From contig NZ_JAPJZH010000007.1 in NCBI RefSeq assembly GCF_027889715.1, positions 186,001 to 250,000 of the forward strand: a stretch of DNA of 64,000 nucleotides, given 5' to 3'. Source of the DNA: Allohoeflea poritis. GTDB lineage: Bacteria > Pseudomonadota > Alphaproteobacteria > Rhizobiales > Rhizobiaceae. Below the pieces are notes generated by a model. It was not told the DNA's origin. It worked only from the letters and a program-made list of their open reading frames with translations, and made no database searches. How positions within the stretch are numbered: position 1 is the stretch's first letter; each line of letters starts with the position of its first letter. Positions 46,942 through 56,348 of this stretch are shown piece after piece. The position numbers and the translations under genes are program-made.

Positions 46942-46959
46942 TTGGGATATACGTCCCAA
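46942..46959. promoter_or_regulatory. Candidate Lrp/AsnC operator overlapping its own translation start
   Basis: TTGGGATATACGTCCCAA, six-base arms TTGGGA and TCCCAA around six bases, ends three bases before the lrp-type ATG. It occupies the place where a ribosome site would be and no Shine-Dalgarno sequence is visible, which fits tight autoregulation or a very short leader. Confidence 0.65.
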
Positions 46960-46961
46960 CT

Positions 46962-47432
46962 ATGAAGAATTTGGATGAATTTGATCGCGGGATTCTGGAA
47001 GAATTGCAACAGGACGGCAGTCTGTCCATCGAATCGCTGGCCGAGAAGGTGCACCTGTCGCGCAATGCCTGCTGGCGGCGCCTGCGGGCGCTTGAGGAAC
47101 GCGGGGTGATCAGGGGCCGTGTGGCGCTTGTCGATCCGGAGCAGATCGGTTGCGGCCTGTCCGTCTTTATTTTCATCCGAACGGCCAACCACGATCCCGA
47201 CTGGCTGGAGAAATTCCGCACGGCCGTCGTCAGCCTGCCCGAAATCACAGGGGTCCACCGCACGAGCGGCGAGTTGGACTATGTGCTCAAGGCACGTGTC
47301 GCCGACGTCAAATCCTATGACCGGCTCTATCAGCGGCTGATTGCCAGAGTGCCGCTCTCGGACGTCACCGCATCCTTTGTCATGGAGGATATCAAGGACA
47401 CGACCGCCCTGCCGGTTGTCAGCACATTGTGA
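46962..47432 (+). CDS. Lrp/AsnC-family transcriptional regulator
   Basis: A 156-residue regulator. The helix-turn-helix spans about 4-60 (LDEFDRGILEELQQDGSLSI, then LAEKVHLSRNACWRRLRALE) and the C-terminal RAM ligand domain reads VALVDPEQIG, TGVHRTSGELDYVLKARVAD and AFVMEDIKDTTALP. Family members sense amino acids and form octamers. The paired palindromes in front indicate autoregulation and control of the divergent small-protein gene. Confidence 0.92.
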   Translation: MKNLDEFDRGILEELQQDGSLSIESLAEKVHLSRNACWRRLRALEERGVIRGRVALVDPEQIGCGLSVFIFIRTANHDPDWLEKFRTAVVSLPEITGVHRTSGELDYVLKARVADVKSYDRLYQRLIARVPLSDVTASFVMEDIKDTTALPVVSTL

Positions 47433-47540
47433 TCAATCAGCATCGATTGTCACAATAACATTGAACAGTCCGTCTCGCGCGCGCCGCTTAATCCGGCAGA
47501 TGGGATCGCTATATTCGGGGTCAACAAAGGAGACAGACCC

Positions 47541-48446
47541 ATGTCCATCCGCCCCGTCAAGCAACTCTCGCCCGCGGTGCCCACCATGGAAGGCGCCGGC
47601 GTCAAGCTGCACCGCGCCTTCGGCTTCACCGATCCGACACTGGCGGATCCGTTCCTTCTGTTCGATGATTTCCGCAACGACCGGCCCGAAGACTATCTTG
47701 CCGGCTTTCCCTGGCATCCGCATCGCGGCATCGAGACCATCACCTATGTGCTGGCCGGCACGGTCGACCATGGCGACAGTCTCGGCAACCAGGGCACGCT
47801 GGGCGCCGGGGATGTGCAGTGGATGACCGCGGGCAGCGGCATCATGCATCAGGAAATGCCGAAAGGCGATGCGACCGGCCGCATGCACGGCTTCCAGCTG
47901 TGGGCCAATCTGCCGTCGTCGCTGAAGATGACCGATCCGCGCTACCAGGACATCAAGGCCGCCGACATTCCGGAGGTCATCGACGATGACGGCACGGTGG
48001 TGCGCGTCGTGTGCGGCGACTTCTGGGGCAAGTCCGGTCCGGTCGACGGCGTCTCCGCCGATCCGCTCTATCTCGATATCTCGGTGCCGCCGGGCAAGCG
48101 CAAGACGTTGCCGGTCGACACCTACCGGTCAGCCTTTGCCTATATCTTTGCCGGCTCAGGACACTTCTCCAGCGCCTCGAAACCGTTTGGCGTTCTGACA
48201 GAAAAAGAGATCGGCGGCGAGGAAATCCTGCTGCGCGACCAAACGGGCAATCGCACGCTGGTCGTTTTCGACACCGGTGACGAAGTTACCGTGCAAGCCG
48301 GCGAAGAAGGCGTGCGGTTCCTTCTGGTAGCCGGCAAACCAATCGAGGAGCCAGTCGCCTGGCACGGCCCGATCGTCATGAACACACGCGAAGAGCTGGC
48401 TCAGGCGATCCGGGAATTGCAGTCCGGCACCTTCATCAAAACGTGA
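47541..48446 (+). CDS. Pirin-family protein
   Basis: A 301-residue bicupin. The N-terminal cupin has the metal ligands in PWHPHRGIETITYVLAG (His pair) and GSGIMHQEMP (His, Glu), and FLLFDDF before it. Bacterial pirins such as YhhW have quercetinase activity or bind partners; the physiological role is unknown. AAGGAG precedes the ATG. Its end overlaps the convergent DUF2855 gene by 11 bases. Confidence 0.93.
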   Translation: MSIRPVKQLSPAVPTMEGAGVKLHRAFGFTDPTLADPFLLFDDFRNDRPEDYLAGFPWHPHRGIETITYVLAGTVDHGDSLGNQGTLGAGDVQWMTAGSGIMHQEMPKGDATGRMHGFQLWANLPSSLKMTDPRYQDIKAADIPEVIDDDGTVVRVVCGDFWGKSGPVDGVSADPLYLDISVPPGKRKTLPVDTYRSAFAYIFAGSGHFSSASKPFGVLTEKEIGGEEILLRDQTGNRTLVVFDTGDEVTVQAGEEGVRFLLVAGKPIEEPVAWHGPIVMNTREELAQAIRELQSGTFIKT

Positions 48447-49524
48447 GCCGCACCACCAGGCCATTGTGCGGCGATATGCGGCCGGCGACAAGATCGTCAA
48501 ACACGGTTTCGGCGCCCGAAAGGTCATCGACGGCCGTATAGGTCAGCCACGCTTTGCTTTTCTCGGCGGCGCGGCGCCAGAAATCGAAGGCCTTCTGCTC
48601 GAAGACGCCCGGCCCCCAATCGGAAGCACGCTTCTGGATGTGGCCGGGCGCGAAGAACATGGCGCTGCGTTCGCGGATGAAGCCCGGACCCATTTCGTTG
48701 TCGTCCCAGTGGGTAACGCCGACATTGGAACAGTAGCGCATATTGTCGCCGAGATGGGCGTGCAGCTCGGACAGAACCGCGCCCGAGCCCGACATGTCGA
48801 TAATGACGGTCGGGCGGCTCGCATCCACGGATGCGATCTCGTCATAGGTGAGCACGGTGTCATAAAGACCGAGCGCCCTCACCGCCTCGACATTGCGCGC
48901 CGACGTCATTCCGATGCTCGCCGGGGCGTTCTGATCTTCCGCCAACGCATAGGCAACGCCGATGGCGGTCTTGCTCGAGGCGCTGACAATGATGACCCGC
49001 CCGGCGCCGAACCAGCCATTGTCGGAAAAGAAATCGTGTAGACAGAAGGATGTCGCGTAGAGCGGGTAAAGCACCATGCGTGCGTCGTCGAACTCCGGCT
49101 CATAGTCCGCCTGGCCGCGCACGCGCCCATAGGCATTGTAGACCGGCGGCAGCGCGGCGCGGTGTTCGGCGCCATCGAAGAGCCTGGTTTCACTGACCTT
49201 TTGCGGTTTCATCACCAGGTGGCTTGCCATCGGAAAATAGCCGTAGAGGCGGTCGCCGACCGGCACGTCCGGATGGTTCGAGGCGGTCACGTCGGCAAAA
49301 CCCCAGACGGGAATGATGCCCCAGCCGCCGTCGTCGTTTTCGAGCGGCACGAAGAAGTTCCAATAGCCGATCTTCTCGCCGACCACCCCATAGGTGACAT
49401 TGTTGGCGGTCAGCGCGAAACGGTCGATCGCCAACAGCACCTCTCCGTCCCCGAGCTGCGGGGCGGTTGCGTCCACCAGCCGATGCCGAAGCAGATCGTC
49501 CTTGCGAACCTGGAACTGCTGCAT
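48436..49524 (-). CDS. DUF2855-family protein
   Basis: A 362-residue protein of the DUF2855 family. It looks like a divergent MDR/quinone-reductase fold: IDRFALTANNVTYGVVGEKI near the N terminus, SASSKTAIGVAYALAEDQ where a nucleotide motif would be, and THWDDNEMGPGFIRER near the end. No function is established. It is convergent with the pirin gene and lies 20 bases downstream of prfC's stop on the other side, in the same direction as prfC. Confidence 0.8.
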   Translation of the reverse strand: MQQFQVRKDDLLRHRLVDATAPQLGDGEVLLAIDRFALTANNVTYGVVGEKIGYWNFFVPLENDDGGWGIIPVWGFADVTASNHPDVPVGDRLYGYFPMASHLVMKPQKVSETRLFDGAEHRAALPPVYNAYGRVRGQADYEPEFDDARMVLYPLYATSFCLHDFFSDNGWFGAGRVIIVSASSKTAIGVAYALAEDQNAPASIGMTSARNVEAVRALGLYDTVLTYDEIASVDASRPTVIIDMSGSGAVLSELHAHLGDNMRYCSNVGVTHWDDNEMGPGFIRERSAMFFAPGHIQKRASDWGPGVFEQKAFDFWRRAAEKSKAWLTYTAVDDLSGAETVFDDLVAGRISPHNGLVVRLTF

Positions 49525-49543
49525 GCCTGTCTCCCTTGTTCCG

Positions 49544-51133
49544 TCAGGCCGCTTTCTGCGGGTGGTATTCCTTCACATGGGCGAAGCGGATCGCCGGCCA
49601 GCGCTCGGCCTCATAGTTCAGTGAAAACCCGTCCGAAGCAAGGAATACCGCATCGCCGTCGAGATCGCGGGCGATGTCGCCGCGCTTGGCATTGACGAAT
49701 TTTTCGACATCGGCATCGCTGTCCGCCGATATCCAGCGGCAGACATTGAAGCGCGCCGCCTCGAAAGTGACGGGCAGGCCGTATTCGGCCCGCAGCCGTT
49801 CCTTCAGGACATCAAGCTGCAGCGCGCCGATGACGCCGACGATGGCGGGCGAACCGTCCTCGGGCGAGAAGAGCTGCACGACCCCCTCCTCCGCCATCTG
49901 CTGCAGCGCCTCCTTCAGCTTCTTGGCCTTCATCGCGTCTTCCAGGCGCACGCGGCGCAGGATTTCCGGCGCGAAGTTGGGCACGCCCTCGAAGACGATA
50001 TCCTCGCCTTCGGTCAGCGTGTCGCCGATGCGCAGCGTGCCGTGGTTCGGAATACCGACAACGTCGCCGGCATAGGCATCGTCGGCGAGCTGGCGCTGGT
50101 GGGCGAAAAAGAATTGCGGCGCCGACAGGCCGAGCATCTTGCCGGTGCGCGACAGCCGCGCCTTCATGCCGCGTTGCAGGCGGCCCGAGCAGACGCGCAC
50201 GAAGGCGATGCGGTCGCGATGATTGGGGTCCATATTGGCCTGAATCTTGAAGACGAAGGCCGTCATCTTCGGGTCCGTCGCCTTGACCATGCGGGCGCCG
50301 GCCTTCTGTGCGCGCGGCTGCGGGGCGTATTTGCCGAGCGCGTTGATTAGGTCGCGTACGCCATAGTTGCGCAGCGCCGAGCCGAAATAGACGGGCGTCA
50401 AATGCCCTTCACGAAAGGCTTCCAGATCGAAGGGGCGGCACGCCTCCATCGCCAGGCTGGTTTCCTCGATGAAGGCCTCGCGATCGTTTTCCGGAAGCAG
50501 GCCGGCGGCGCTGTCGGCCTCCGGGCCGTTGACCTTCGTCACCTCTTCCTCGCTGTCCATGCGGCGCACGGCGTTATCGGCCAGATGATAGGTGCCGGCA
50601 AAGGTGCGGCCCCGGCCGATCGGCCAGGTCATCGGCGCGGTATCGAGCGCCAGCTTTTCCTCCACCTCGTCGAGGATCTCGAAGGGATCGCGGCTTTCCC
50701 TGTCCAGCTTGTTGACGAAGGTGACGATCGGAATGTCGCGCAGGCGGCAGACCTCGAACAGCTTGAGCGTGCGCGGCTCGATGCCCTTGGCCGCGTCGAT
50801 GACCATGATCGCCGCATCGACGGCGGTCAGCGTGCGGTAGGTGTCGTCGGCAAAATCTTCGTGGCCGGGCGTGTCGAGCAGGTTGAAGACGTGATCGCCA
50901 TACTCAAACGTCATGACCGAGGTGACGACGGAAATGCCGCGGTCGCGTTCGATCTTCATCCAGTCCGAACGCGTCTGCATGCGGTCCTTCTTGGCCTTGA
51001 CCTCGCCGGCAAGCTGGATGGCACCGCCGAACAGAAGCAGCTTTTCGGTCAGCGTCGTCTTGCCGGCGTCCGGGTGCGAAATGATGGCAAATGTGCGCCG
51101 GCGGGCGACGGCCTTGGCCAGGTGGTCGGTCAT
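49544..51133 (-). CDS. prfC: Peptide chain release factor 3
   Basis: A 529-residue translational GTPase, the standard RF3 length. G1 is SHPDAGKTTLTEKLL, G2 lies in the RGISVVTSVM effector loop, G3 DTPGHEDFADDTYR, G4 NKLDRESRDP. RF3 recycles RF1/RF2 after termination. The frame remains open upstream of ATG 51133 as antisense to dut, so the annotated start is the conserved one. It is divergent from dut, with a 93-base spacer. Confidence 0.97.
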   Translation of the reverse strand: MTDHLAKAVARRRTFAIISHPDAGKTTLTEKLLLFGGAIQLAGEVKAKKDRMQTRSDWMKIERDRGISVVTSVMTFEYGDHVFNLLDTPGHEDFADDTYRTLTAVDAAIMVIDAAKGIEPRTLKLFEVCRLRDIPIVTFVNKLDRESRDPFEILDEVEEKLALDTAPMTWPIGRGRTFAGTYHLADNAVRRMDSEEEVTKVNGPEADSAAGLLPENDREAFIEETSLAMEACRPFDLEAFREGHLTPVYFGSALRNYGVRDLINALGKYAPQPRAQKAGARMVKATDPKMTAFVFKIQANMDPNHRDRIAFVRVCSGRLQRGMKARLSRTGKMLGLSAPQFFFAHQRQLADDAYAGDVVGIPNHGTLRIGDTLTEGEDIVFEGVPNFAPEILRRVRLEDAMKAKKLKEALQQMAEEGVVQLFSPEDGSPAIVGVIGALQLDVLKERLRAEYGLPVTFEAARFNVCRWISADSDADVEKFVNAKRGDIARDLDGDAVFLASDGFSLNYEAERWPAIRFAHVKEYHPQKAA

Positions 51134-51226
51134 CGAAGAGAAAATCCTGTTGAATTGGAGGTCTTCTAGCGCCTGTTCCGCGCCGTTGCAATTGACGAAA
51201 ACCGACACAGGCGGCAAGAGTGCGGC

Positions 51227-51706
51227 ATGTCCGGCTACCGATCCGAAATTCAGCAGACGCCCGTTGTCGGGCTCGTGCGCCTGCCGCATGGCGCCGGCCT
51301 CGACCTGCCGGCCTATGAGACCGAGGGCGCCGCCGGCATGGACCTGCGCGCCGCCAACGCTGTCGACGCGCCCATTGTCATTGCTCCCGGCGAACGGGCG
51401 CTGGTGCCGACGGGTTTCGTTTTCGAGATTCCCGCCGGCTTCGAAGCGCAGATTCGGCCGCGTTCGGGCCTTGCCTTCAAACACGGGCTGACATGTCTCA
51501 ACACACCCGGCACGATCGACAGCGACTATCGCGGCGAGGTGCAGGTTCTGCTGATCAACCACGGCAGCGAGGCCTTCACGATCGAGCGCGGCATGCGGAT
51601 CGCGCAAATGGTCGTCGCACCGGTTTGCCAGGCACGGATCGAGGAACGGACGCTCGCCAATGAAACGGCACGGGGCAGCGGCGGCTTCGGCTCCACCGGC
51701 CATTGA
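51227..51706 (+). CDS. dut: Deoxyuridine 5'-triphosphate nucleotidohydrolase
   Basis: A 159-residue homotrimeric dUTPase with all five motifs: [42 protein letters not shown] and the C-terminal [10 protein letters not shown] arm that closes over the active site. It hydrolyses dUTP to dUMP, keeping uracil out of DNA. Rhizobial dut is often next to coaBC; here it is about 5 kb away, divergent from prfC. Confidence 0.97.
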   Translation: MSGYRSEIQQTPVVGLVRLPHGAGLDLPAYETEGAAGMDLRAANAVDAPIVIAPGERALVPTGFVFEIPAGFEAQIRPRSGLAFKHGLTCLNTPGTIDSDYRGEVQVLLINHGSEAFTIERGMRIAQMVVAPVCQARIEERTLANETARGSGGFGSTGH

Positions 51707-51904
51707 TCGGCTGGACGTATTTTCTAAATCATTTGCATTCTGTATCTGAGATTAGAGATTTTTCCTACTCTTCTTGCAAATACGAAACACGTTTCTAAAT
51801 TGTATCTCGAATTCAATGCCGCACCGCTGGCGACATGCCGACGGTACGGCTATCCTTTCTGATGATCATCCGTCATCCGGCGGGCATTCAAACGGAGCCT
51901 TATC

Positions 51905-52879
51905 ATGTCACAAGCAGCCGACCGAAAACCCGGACGCGGGCGGGTCTTCAATTCCATCACCGAGACCATCGGCGATACGCCGGTCGTGCGGCTGGACAAG
52001 CTTGCCGCCGCAGCGGGCGTGAAGGCGCATCTCCTGGGCAAACTGGAATTCTTCAACCCGATCGCCAGCGTCAAGGACCGCATCGGCGTCGCCATGATCG
52101 AGGCCATGGAGCGGGACGGCAGGATCGCGCCGGGCAAATCCGTTCTGGTCGAGCCGACCTCGGGCAATACCGGCATCGCGCTTGCCTTCGCCGCCGCGGC
52201 CAAGGGCTACCGCCTGATCCTGACGATGCCCGAGACCATGTCTGTCGAACGGCGCAAGATGCTGGCCCTTCTCGGCGCCGAGCTGGTGCTGACCGAAGGT
52301 CCCAAGGGCATGAAGGGCGCGATCGCCAAGGCCGAGGAACTGGCCGCCGGAATCCCGGATGCCGTCATCCCGCAGCAGTTCGAGAACCCCGCCAATCCGC
52401 AAATCCACCGCGAGACCACGGCCGAGGAAATCTGGAACGACACCGATGGCGGCGTCGACATTTTCGTCTCCGGCATCGGCACCGGCGGTACGATCACCGG
52501 CGCCGGGCAGGTGCTTAAAGAGCGCAAGCCCGAACTGAAAATCGTCGCCGTCGAGCCGGCGGATTCGCCGATCCTGTCGGGCGGCGAACCCGGACCGCAC
52601 AAGATCCAGGGCATCGGCGCAGGTTTCGCACCGGCGATCCTGGACACCGGTGTGTATGACGAGGTGGTGACCGTCTCTAACGAGGAAGCATTCGAAACGG
52701 CCCGGCAGACGGCCCGGACCGAGGGCGTGCCGGTCGGCATTTCCTCGGGCGCCGCGCTGGCCGCCGCGATCAAGGTCGGTCAACGCCCGGAGAATGAAGG
52801 CAAGACCATCGTCGTGATCATTCCCTCCTTCGCGGAGCGGTATCTTTCGACGGCGCTGTTCGACGGGCTGGCCGCCTGA
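51905..52879 (+). CDS. cysK: Cysteine synthase A (O-acetylserine sulfhydrylase)
   Basis: A 324-residue PLP enzyme. The Schiff-base lysine is in [11 protein letters not shown], the substrate loop is [10 protein letters not shown], and the phosphate loop is [10 protein letters not shown]. It forms cysteine from O-acetylserine and sulfide. CGGAG precedes the ATG. The 198-base AT-rich upstream region carries a direct repeat (TTTCTAAAT and TGTATCT elements, each twice) that may be regulatory. A terminator-like hairpin follows the stop. Confidence 0.95.
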   Translation: MSQAADRKPGRGRVFNSITETIGDTPVVRLDKLAAAAGVKAHLLGKLEFFNPIASVKDRIGVAMIEAMERDGRIAPGKSVLVEPTSGNTGIALAFAAAAKGYRLILTMPETMSVERRKMLALLGAELVLTEGPKGMKGAIAKAEELAAGIPDAVIPQQFENPANPQIHRETTAEEIWNDTDGGVDIFVSGIGTGGTITGAGQVLKERKPELKIVAVEPADSPILSGGEPGPHKIQGIGAGFAPAILDTGVYDEVVTVSNEEAFETARQTARTEGVPVGISSGAALAAAIKVGQRPENEGKTIVVIIPSFAERYLSTALFDGLAA

Positions 52880-52891
52880 CGGTTCGCCGCG

Positions 52892-52921
52892 GGCCGCGGA
52901 TTTGCTGATCCGCGGCCTTGC
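52892..52921 (+). terminator. Probable terminator of cysK
   Basis: A perfect ten-base stem, GGCCGCGGAT and ATCCGCGGCC with a six-base loop, followed by only TTG, so the T tract is weak. It lies 13 bases past the cysK stop. Confidence 0.6.
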
Positions 52922-52999
52922 AATCGGTCGCGGCCTCGCCTAACTAAGCGCCGTCAGCCAATGGAGTTTTGATGCGCGGACGTAAAGAGTCCCGGTAAA

Positions 53000-53021
53000 G
53001 CCCGGTCAAGGAAGACCGGGC
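53000..53021. repeat. Inverted repeat in the cysK-yjhX spacer
   Basis: A perfect eight-base stem, GCCCGGTC and GACCGGGC with a six-base loop. A second imperfect GC-rich hairpin follows at about 53033-53060. The function is not clear; there is no T tract. The hairpins could be part of a structured leader for the next gene. Confidence 0.45.
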
Positions 53022-53096
53022 GACAATTGTAACGCTGCCGCCGGCAACGCCGCCGCGGCAGGCTTTGTGTTACACGCATCAAATTCCGGACAATCC

Positions 53097-53354
53097 ATGG
53101 ACATATCTAGGCACGAGCAACGGGTGCTGCACCTGCTTGCCCAGGGCGGCCATATCCTCGTTGAAAAAGACGAGCGCGGTCATATCGTCGACAATTCCTG
53201 CGTGACAAGGGACGGCTGGTACTGGAACGGCTGTTCGCAGGAGCTGTTCAGAAAGCTGAAGCGCCGGCGCCTCATCGCATCGACAGGCGGCGGCCCTTAC
53301 CGGATTACCCAGTTGGGCCTGAAACGGGTCCGCTCTCAGGCGAATAACCGGTAG
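53097..53354 (+). CDS. YjhX-family (UPF0386) protein
   Basis: An 85-residue protein matching the length and pattern of YjhX: MDISRHEQRVLHLLAQGGHI, then DERGHIVDNSCVTRDGWYW and FRKLKRRRLIASTGGGPYRI. It is a compact winged-helix-like fold. E. coli YjhX is described as a topoisomerase I-inhibiting toxin whose antitoxin is the acetyltransferase YjhQ; no GNAT gene is adjacent here, so this copy is probably a stand-alone gene. The ATG at 53097 gives the family N terminus; an upstream in-frame TTG/GTG-type extension is not needed. Confidence 0.88.
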   Translation: MDISRHEQRVLHLLAQGGHILVEKDERGHIVDNSCVTRDGWYWNGCSQELFRKLKRRRLIASTGGGPYRITQLGLKRVRSQANNR

Positions 53355-53357
53355 GCG

Positions 53358-53389
53358 ATAAAAGGAGGTGGCGGTTTCCCGCCGCCTCC
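53358..53389 (-). terminator. Rho-independent terminator of the membrane/coiled-coil gene
   Basis: On the minus strand an eleven-pair GC-rich stem (one wobble) with a four-base loop is followed by TTTTATCG. It lies 15 bases beyond the stop of the 53405-54454 gene and only 3 bases past the yjhX stop, so it separates two convergent genes. Confidence 0.8.
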
Positions 53390-53404
53390 GACCGGTCCGA
53401 CCAC

Positions 53405-54454
53405 TTAGCCAGGCCTCATCGGAATTTCGAGATCCGTCACCGCTTTCCAGGTACCAAGATCGGTGACCACCACAGAATTCACCGCTGTCTCGACACGCTC
53501 AATATTTGCGAGGCTGGATGTCGCCGCTTTGTGTGCCTTGCGAATCTCTCCGATGGCCTCGTGGTTCAGCGTCAGCGCCGGCACTTTGCTCGATACGTTC
53601 TTGATTTCGGTGTCAACGTAATTCGAAATTGTGTCGAGTTTATCCGGCATCTGTGCTGCATTCGAAAGTTTGCTTGGTATGTTGTTTTTGAGATGCTTCA
53701 GCAGAGCTGGAAGCGTTCTCGCCAGGTTATTGGCCTTGTCCACGGCTGCCTGGATTTCGAGTTTCTTCTCGGCCGCCTCCTGCACCAAGGCAGCCTGCTC
53801 ATTTGTTGCTTGGGTCGTACTGCTCGACCGGCTGCCAAAGTAGAAGCCGACGATTGCGGTCAATGCTGTGGCCAACATTGTAAGAACCTGCTGGGATAAC
53901 TGTAAGACGGCACTGTTGTCGACCGGTGCCCAAACGCTGATGGCAGCGCGGCCGCCGGCTTCGTCCTTGTCTACTTCAAATGTATATCCTTCTCTGTACT
54001 GCTCCCTGAGCTCGGTAAATCTTTCGGCGATCGCCACCTCTATTGTTGTTCCCTTCTTTGTCGCTACAACCTCCTGAGAATCAACCAGAATTCGACTGGT
54101 CTTATCAGCTTCGGTCAGTACGAATACACCGAATATCAGGACCAGAACGATGAAACCCAACGCGAGAACCGCACGTATCGTGCCTTGAGGCAGACCGAAT
54201 GCGTAGGAGCTGTTGGTCAATGACAGTTTCGACATGACCCAAGCGCAAAAAATGATCGACAATATTATTGCCGGAAACGCGACCAACCCGATCAGAACCG
54301 GCAGAATATACCGATGCGTATCTATTGCGGGCGGCTGCTCAAAGATCAGCAACATGACCAACCCAAATGCGAATATAACGCAGGCTGCAATCAGGCCAGG
54401 CAGCCCCCACAAAGCACTGCCTCGCGCTTGTTCGGATGATGTAGTGTCAGACAT
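53405..54454 (-). CDS. Unrecognised membrane protein with C-terminal coiled coil
   Basis: A 349-residue protein with about four membrane helices: 16-38, 50-73, 90-112 and 188-206. Between helices 2 and 3 is the motif SYAFGLPQGTIRAVLALGFI; after helix 4 comes FYFGSRSSSTTQATNEQAAL and a predicted coiled coil at about 215-260. The LPxGxxRAxLAL plus FYFGSRS combination recurs in uncharacterised bacterial membrane proteins I have seen but has no assigned function. It is AT-richer than neighbouring genes, flanked by a 281-base AT-rich spacer, and looks like an acquired gene. It has its own terminator. Confidence 0.75.
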   Translation of the reverse strand: MSDTTSSEQARGSALWGLPGLIAACVIFAFGLVMLLIFEQPPAIDTHRYILPVLIGLVAFPAIILSIIFCAWVMSKLSLTNSSYAFGLPQGTIRAVLALGFIVLVLIFGVFVLTEADKTSRILVDSQEVVATKKGTTIEVAIAERFTELREQYREGYTFEVDKDEAGGRAAISVWAPVDNSAVLQLSQQVLTMLATALTAIVGFYFGSRSSSTTQATNEQAALVQEAAEKKLEIQAAVDKANNLARTLPALLKHLKNNIPSKLSNAAQMPDKLDTISNYVDTEIKNVSSKVPALTLNHEAIGEIRKAHKAATSSLANIERVETAVNSVVVTDLGTWKAVTDLEIPMRPG

Positions 54455-54735
54455 TGCTGCCTCCCGAAGTGAGCTTCCACTCTATATTATTGTTATTATT
54501 ATTTTTTCCGTATCCGAGTGCACTGACTCTTGTTTTTGGAAGTACGCTCGCAGCACAACGTCCGGTCAACTCGTTACGCGCTCAATAATCCCACTGGTTG
54601 TATTAAAGCGCAAAGAAATAGGTTTTTCAATCTTTTGTGGTTTTCTTAAATTCTTCTCTTATAGATAGAATATCGACTCGCGGTAAGCCGATATCCGGCA
54701 TTCTCCGGGAAATTCAAGCCCCGAAATGCGAACCG

Positions 54736-56268
54736 CTACGCCGCAGCCGCCATCCCGTCGCCCGGCAGGCGGTAGGAAATTGCCTCGGCGATGTGCATGC
54801 GGCCGACTTTGGCGGTGCCGTCGAGATCGGCGAGGGTGCGGGCGACCTTGAGCACCCGGTGATAGGCGCGCGCCGAGAATTTCATGCGCTCGGCCGCCTC
54901 GTGCAGCAGTGCGGCCCCGGCCGCATCGGGGCCGGCCACCGTCTCGATGAGCGATGTGGGGCACAGCGCATTGGCGGTCACGAACGGCACATCAAGATCG
55001 GCGAAACGCTCCTTCTGGCGCTCACGCGCCATTGCCACCCGCTGAGCCACGTCGGCGCTGCTTTCGCTGGTGCCCGGCTTGATGAGATCGGCTGCCGTCA
55101 CCGCCGGAACCGTGATCCTCAGATCAATCCGGTCAAGCAGCGGGCCGGAGATGCGCGCCTGGTAGTCGGCCTGGCAGCGCGGTCCGCGGGCGCAGCTATG
55201 CCCCGGCTCGCCGGCCATGCCGCAGCGGCAGGGATTCATCGCCGCAATAAGCTGGATGCGCGCCGGATAGCTGACATGATGATTGGCACGGGCGATGATG
55301 CACTCGCCGCTCTCCAGCGGCTGACGCAGGGAATCGAGCACCTGCGGCGAGAACTCCGGGAATTCGTCCAGGAAGAGGACACCGTTATGGGCGAGCGAGA
55401 CTTCGCCCGGCCGGGCCCGCATGCCGCCGCCGACCATGGCCGCCATGGAGGCCGAATGGTGCGGCGCGCGATAGGGCCGCCGATCGGACAATTCGCCGCC
55501 GGACAGCAGGCCGGCAATCGAATGGATCATTGAGACTTCGAGAAGCTCGGCCGGCGACAGCGACGGCAGGATGGAGGGCAGCCTGGCGGCCAGCATCGAT
55601 TTGCCGGAGCCCGGCGGACCGGACATGAGCAGATTGTGACCGCCGGCGGCTGCGACCTCCAGCGCCCGCTTGGCGGTCTCCTGGCCCTTGATGTCGGCAA
55701 GGTCGGGCAGGCCTTCCGTGGCGCCGCGGATCGCCGCCTGCGGGCGAGACAGAACCTGCGTTCCCTTGAAATGGTTGGCCATGGCTATGAGGCTTCGCGG
55801 CGCGAGGATGTCGAGATCGGCGCTTGCCCAGGCCGCTTCGGGGCCGCAGGCGGCGGGACAGATCAGGCCCTTGTCCTGTTCATTGGCGCCGATCGCCGCC
55901 GGCAGCACGCCGGTCACGGCAGCGATGGTGCCGTCCAGGGACAATTCGCCGAGCACCACATAGCCGGACAGCGCATCGGCGGGGATCGCGCCCAGCGCCG
56001 ACATCAGGCAGAGCGCGATCGGCAGGTCGAAATGGCTGCCTTCCTTGGGAAGATCGGCCGGCGCAAGGTTGACCGTCACTTTCTTGGCTGGCAACGAAAG
56101 GCCGGACGCATGCAGCGCCGCCTGCACCCGCTCGCGGCTTTCGGCCACCGCCTTGTCCGGCAGGCCGACAATGTTCATGCCGATCTTGCCCGGCGCGACC
56201 ATGACCTGCACGTCGACCGGAACGGCGTGAATACCCTGAAACGAAACCGTGCTGACGCGCGAAACCAT
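54736..56268 (-). CDS. comM: YifB/ComM-family Mg-chelatase-like AAA+ ATPase
   Basis: A 510-residue protein. The N-terminal Lon-protease-like domain (VQVMVAPGKIGMNIVGLPDK; VTVNLAPADLPKEGSHFDLP) precedes the AAA+ core with Walker A SGPPGSGKSMLAARL, Walker B GVLFLDEFPEF, the zinc-type MNPCRCGMAGEPGHSC, and a C-terminal domain. ComM acts as a branch-migration helicase during natural transformation in gammaproteobacteria. An SOS box 81 bases upstream suggests LexA control. It is divergent from the ribonuclease D-like gene. Confidence 0.93.
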   Translation of the reverse strand: MVSRVSTVSFQGIHAVPVDVQVMVAPGKIGMNIVGLPDKAVAESRERVQAALHASGLSLPAKKVTVNLAPADLPKEGSHFDLPIALCLMSALGAIPADALSGYVVLGELSLDGTIAAVTGVLPAAIGANEQDKGLICPAACGPEAAWASADLDILAPRSLIAMANHFKGTQVLSRPQAAIRGATEGLPDLADIKGQETAKRALEVAAAGGHNLLMSGPPGSGKSMLAARLPSILPSLSPAELLEVSMIHSIAGLLSGGELSDRRPYRAPHHSASMAAMVGGGMRARPGEVSLAHNGVLFLDEFPEFSPQVLDSLRQPLESGECIIARANHHVSYPARIQLIAAMNPCRCGMAGEPGHSCARGPRCQADYQARISGPLLDRIDLRITVPAVTAADLIKPGTSESSADVAQRVAMARERQKERFADLDVPFVTANALCPTSLIETVAGPDAAGAALLHEAAERMKFSARAYHRVLKVARTLADLDGTAKVGRMHIAEAISYRLPGDGMAAAA

Positions 56269-56348
56269 CTGCCACCTTCATCCGCCTGCACGCAGCGGCT
56301 GCAAAATTCCCGACATGCATCCATACACCATCGGCACGCACGCAACAA

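Noticed and set aside
53097-53354. A YjhX/YjhQ toxin-antitoxin pair
   Set aside because: Only the YjhX-like gene is present; the adjacent gene on the opposite strand is a membrane protein, not an acetyltransferase.
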